Source: an uncultured Eubacteriales bacterium
GTDB taxonomy: Bacteria > Bacillota > Clostridia > Lachnospirales > Lachnospiraceae
Direction of reading: 5' to 3'
Assembly: GCA_902783795.1 (NCBI GenBank)
Contig: CACZSO010000020.1
Location: 1-9,067, forward strand
Length of the DNA: 9,067 nucleotides
The position numbers and the translations under genes were made by a program. Every line of letters starts with the position of its first letter. The stretch's first letter is position 1. The notes under the pieces were generated by a model. That model worked only from the letters and a program-made list of their open reading frames with translations. It was not told where the DNA came from and made no database searches. Shown here piece by piece: positions 7,024 to 9,067 of this stretch.

Positions 7024-8628
7024 TTATTCTTCCGGCTTCAGGCCAAAGATCGCGTACATTTTTCCGGAACCGCCGAAGCTCATGGGTTTTGGCGGCGGGA
7101 AGGAAGCCAGCAGGTCTTTATCATAATCTACCTTCTGGTCCGTCACCGCGTCAAATCTCATGGTGGGCATGGATTCCGCCGTAGCCTTATCCCACTGGGG
7201 GATCAGACAGAAGTTCGGGTCACCGGTCTTCGCAAACTGGACCCAGGCACCGGCCATCTGATCCTGCAGGCGCTCGGAGACTTCCGGCACATACTGGGCT
7301 TCAATGTACTCAGCATTGTGGAAGACATAGCACTCTTCCGCATTATGCCATGGCATGGCACCGCCGTTGTAGGGCGATTCCAGACAGAAGAGCCAGTTCC
7401 AGGTGGGGCCGCCGGCCGCTGCCCGGTTCGTGGCAAAGTCATAGTTGTTATTCCGTCCGCCGGTATCGATGAAGAGCACGTCCGCCAGTCTTCTTTCCGG
7501 ATAGGCCTTCTTAAATTCCTCGGCGATCTTCGGCGCATATTCACCGAATTTCTCCTGCATGTATTTGTCTACCAGGGCATCGTCCCAGCGGTTCTTGCAG
7601 CCATCGCCCAGGCCTAAGGAGCCGGACTCTGAGATAATGGAACCCACCAGCATGGGATACTTGATGGTCTCATCTCTCCAGCCCCAGTCTCTGGGATAAC
7701 CCAGGAAATACTTGCCGTCACGGACCGGACCCCAGCTGACGGACTTGCCTTCTTCCTTCATGACATAGATGGCATTCATGGTGGCCTGTGCCAGGTCATA
7801 CCAGCTGACATCCACGATCTTAGCTGCCTCTGCTTCCGGAATATCCAGATATTTCAGGATCAGCGCTGCCATTTCCTGACGGTTTGCGATCTCTTTCGCT
7901 GTCGCTTCCTGACCCTGAGGTCTGGGAAGGCCGGATTCTACGATAGCTTTATTAAAGGTGCCGTCTGCTTCCGGTGTCTGCATCAGAGATACGACTTTGG
8001 AACCGCCGCCGGACTGGCCGAAGATGGTAACATTGTCCGGGTCGCCGCCGAAGTTCTCGATATTCTCATGGATCCACTTCATGGCCATGACCAGGTCAGC
8101 CAGGCCTGCATTGGCGGAGTTCGCGAATTCAGGGCCATACTTGGACATATCCAGATAACCCAGCACATTCAGTCGGTGATTCAATGACACCACCACAACA
8201 TCGCCGAAAACAGACAGGTTTTCACCGTCATAGGAAAGAAGTTCCACCGAAGAACCGGAGAACCAGCCGCCGCCGTGCAGCCAGACCATGACCGGACGTT
8301 TTGCGTCTTTTTTAAGGCTCTGGGTCCAGATATTGATATACTGGCAGTTTTCATTCTGCGGATAGAAGAAATGCGGCACTGTGAACTGGTCATGAGGAAT
8401 GGGGGTATTCAGCTCGCAGGAAACATAGCCGTACTGGAAAGCTTCCTTCACGCCCTCCCAGGGCTCCACTTCCACAGGCTGCTGGAACCGTTTGGCATCC
8501 GCATATTTGATGCCGCGGAAAATATAGGTAGAATCGATCTTTAAGCCCCGCACCTTGCCGTATTTGGTATCCGCTACGGGATCATCGTAGGTCATGACGA
8601 CCTGTGATGTAAGTTTTCTCATATACAT
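7024..8628 (-). CDS. Type-B carboxylesterase (para-nitrobenzyl esterase family)
   Basis: A 534-residue alpha/beta hydrolase of the carboxylesterase type-B family (PF00135). Diagnostic segments are WLHGGGWFSGS at 116-126 (oxyanion hole), GDPDNVTIFGQSGGGSKV at 195-212 with nucleophile Ser206, the acid-residue region SIISESGS (Glu334) and PWHNAEECYVF at 426-436 with catalytic His428. The length is normal for the family and there is no signal peptide, so a cytoplasmic carboxylic-ester hydrolase is likely. The start at 8628 (MYMRK) has AAGGAGG ten nt upstream; a second ATG two codons later is possible. The upstream gene, which ends 15 nt before, encodes a close paralogue. Over 62 residues around the catalytic His I counted 45 identities by eye, but the C-terminal tails differ. 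Confidence 0.94.
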   Translation of the reverse strand: MYMRKLTSQVVMTYDDPVADTKYGKVRGLKIDSTYIFRGIKYADAKRFQQPVEVEPWEGVKEAFQYGYVSCELNTPIPHDQFTVPHFFYPQNENCQYINIWTQSLKKDAKRPVMVWLHGGGWFSGSSVELLSYDGENLSVFGDVVVVSLNHRLNVLGYLDMSKYGPEFANSANAGLADLVMAMKWIHENIENFGGDPDNVTIFGQSGGGSKVVSLMQTPEADGTFNKAIVESGLPRPQGQEATAKEIANRQEMAALILKYLDIPEAEAAKIVDVSWYDLAQATMNAIYVMKEEGKSVSWGPVRDGKYFLGYPRDWGWRDETIKYPMLVGSIISESGSLGLGDGCKNRWDDALVDKYMQEKFGEYAPKIAEEFKKAYPERRLADVLFIDTGGRNNNYDFATNRAAAGGPTWNWLFCLESPYNGGAMPWHNAEECYVFHNAEYIEAQYVPEVSERLQDQMAGAWVQFAKTGDPNFCLIPQWDKATAESMPTMRFDAVTDQKVDYDKDLLASFPPPKPMSFGGSGKMYAIFGLKPEE

Positions 8629-8643
8629 AGGTCTCTGCCCTCC

Positions 8644-9067
8644 TTATAAGCTCTGTCTGGGGCCGCCGCCGAAGGTGGTTTCAGGCTTCCTGTCATTGCC
8701 GATGCCCATGGGCTTATCCGGCATGACTGCCATCAGCTCATCATCATGGTGGCATTCCTGGCGGGTCTCTTTATCAAAGATCATGCAGGCACCGTTATCC
8801 GATGTTACGGCATCCCACTGCTTCATGCCGGCATGATTCGGGTTTCCGGTCCTGGCGAAAGCCACCCAGGCGCCGGTCATCTGGTCCTGCAGATCCTCGG
8901 AAACCCCGGGGATGTAAGAAGCTTCCAGATAATTCGCGTTATGGAACATATAGGCTTCTTCTGCATTATGCCACGGCACGGTGCCTCCGTTCATGGGGCA
9001 CTCCAGGTTAAACAGCCAGTTGTAAGCCGGCGCGCAGCCTTCTTCAAACCGCTTTTTGCAATAGTCT
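8644..9067 (-). CDS. Type-B carboxylesterase, C-terminal part (5' end outside window)
   Basis: The frame is open from the right edge to TAA at 8644 and encodes the last 140 residues of a second type-B carboxylesterase. It contains NWLFNLECPMNGG and PWHNAEEAYMFHN with the catalytic His, then the LQDQMTGAWVAFARTGNPN segment that aligns directly with the next gene. The nucleophile and oxyanion regions lie outside the window. Reading begins in mid-frame at DYCKKRF, so the internal ATG at 8994 is not the start. The gene after it begins 15 nt downstream, with its ribosome site directly next to this stop codon, so the two are co-transcribed. This is a tandem duplication with differing C-terminal tails: this copy has an HHDDE stretch where the other has DYDKD. 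Confidence 0.92.
   Translation of the reverse strand, partial: DYCKKRFEEGCAPAYNWLFNLECPMNGGTVPWHNAEEAYMFHNANYLEASYIPGVSEDLQDQMTGAWVAFARTGNPNHAGMKQWDAVTSDNGACMIFDKETRQECHHDDELMAVMPDKPMGIGNDRKPETTFGGGPRQSL

Noticed and set aside
6805..7617. Plus-strand 270-codon open frame opposite the two esterase genes
   Set aside because: It spans two clear minus-strand genes and their gap, its composition is typical of an antisense shadow, and it shows no domain.
1..9067. CRISPR arrays, insertion sequences, tRNA or rRNA genes, phage genes
   Set aside because: I looked on both strands and saw no direct-repeat array, transposase, terminal inverted repeats, tRNA cloverleaf or rRNA segment.

Overview
The window comes from an anaerobic, low-to-mid-GC Gram-positive bacterium, most likely a gut or rumen member of the Clostridia (Lachnospiraceae-like). 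The pointers are a ferredoxin-dependent 2-oxoacid oxidoreductase, a T-box leader, strong AGGAGG-type ribosome binding sites and closely packed genes. The taxon is inferred from gene content, not from a marker gene. Every supported gene lies on the minus strand, so transcription runs from high to low coordinates; I found no plus-strand gene.

The upstream cluster (9067 to 3632) appears to be one transcription unit of five genes. It holds the C-terminal end of a type-B carboxylesterase (start outside the window), a complete tandem paralogue of it, a smaller esterase-D-like alpha/beta hydrolase, a DUF3810-type membrane protein with an HExxH metallopeptidase-like motif, and a MATE-family efflux transporter. 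Spacings are 15 nt, 55 nt (containing a perfect 8-bp hairpin), an 11-nt overlap, and 24 nt. The set suggests ester hydrolysis combined with export, but the substrate cannot be read from the sequence.

The gene-free stretch 3201-3631 holds a consensus promoter and a complete T-box riboswitch. Stem I contains the loop-E-like AGTA/GAA pair flanking the triplet UAC (tyrosine). The conserved T-box sequence has UGGU, which fits a tRNA with discriminator A73. Mutually exclusive antiterminator and terminator helices follow.

Downstream of the T-box lie an AMP-forming acyl/aryl-CoA ligase (1560-3200) and, 19 nt later, iorA, the thiamine-diphosphate subunit of indolepyruvate:ferredoxin oxidoreductase. 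The iorA gene runs off the left edge of the window. A tyrosine-starvation switch in front of a ligase plus IOR suggests these genes run in the biosynthetic direction: an arylacetate such as 4-hydroxyphenylacetate is activated to its CoA thioester, then reductively carboxylated to the arylpyruvate and transaminated to tyrosine. This salvage interpretation is the most interesting point in the window.
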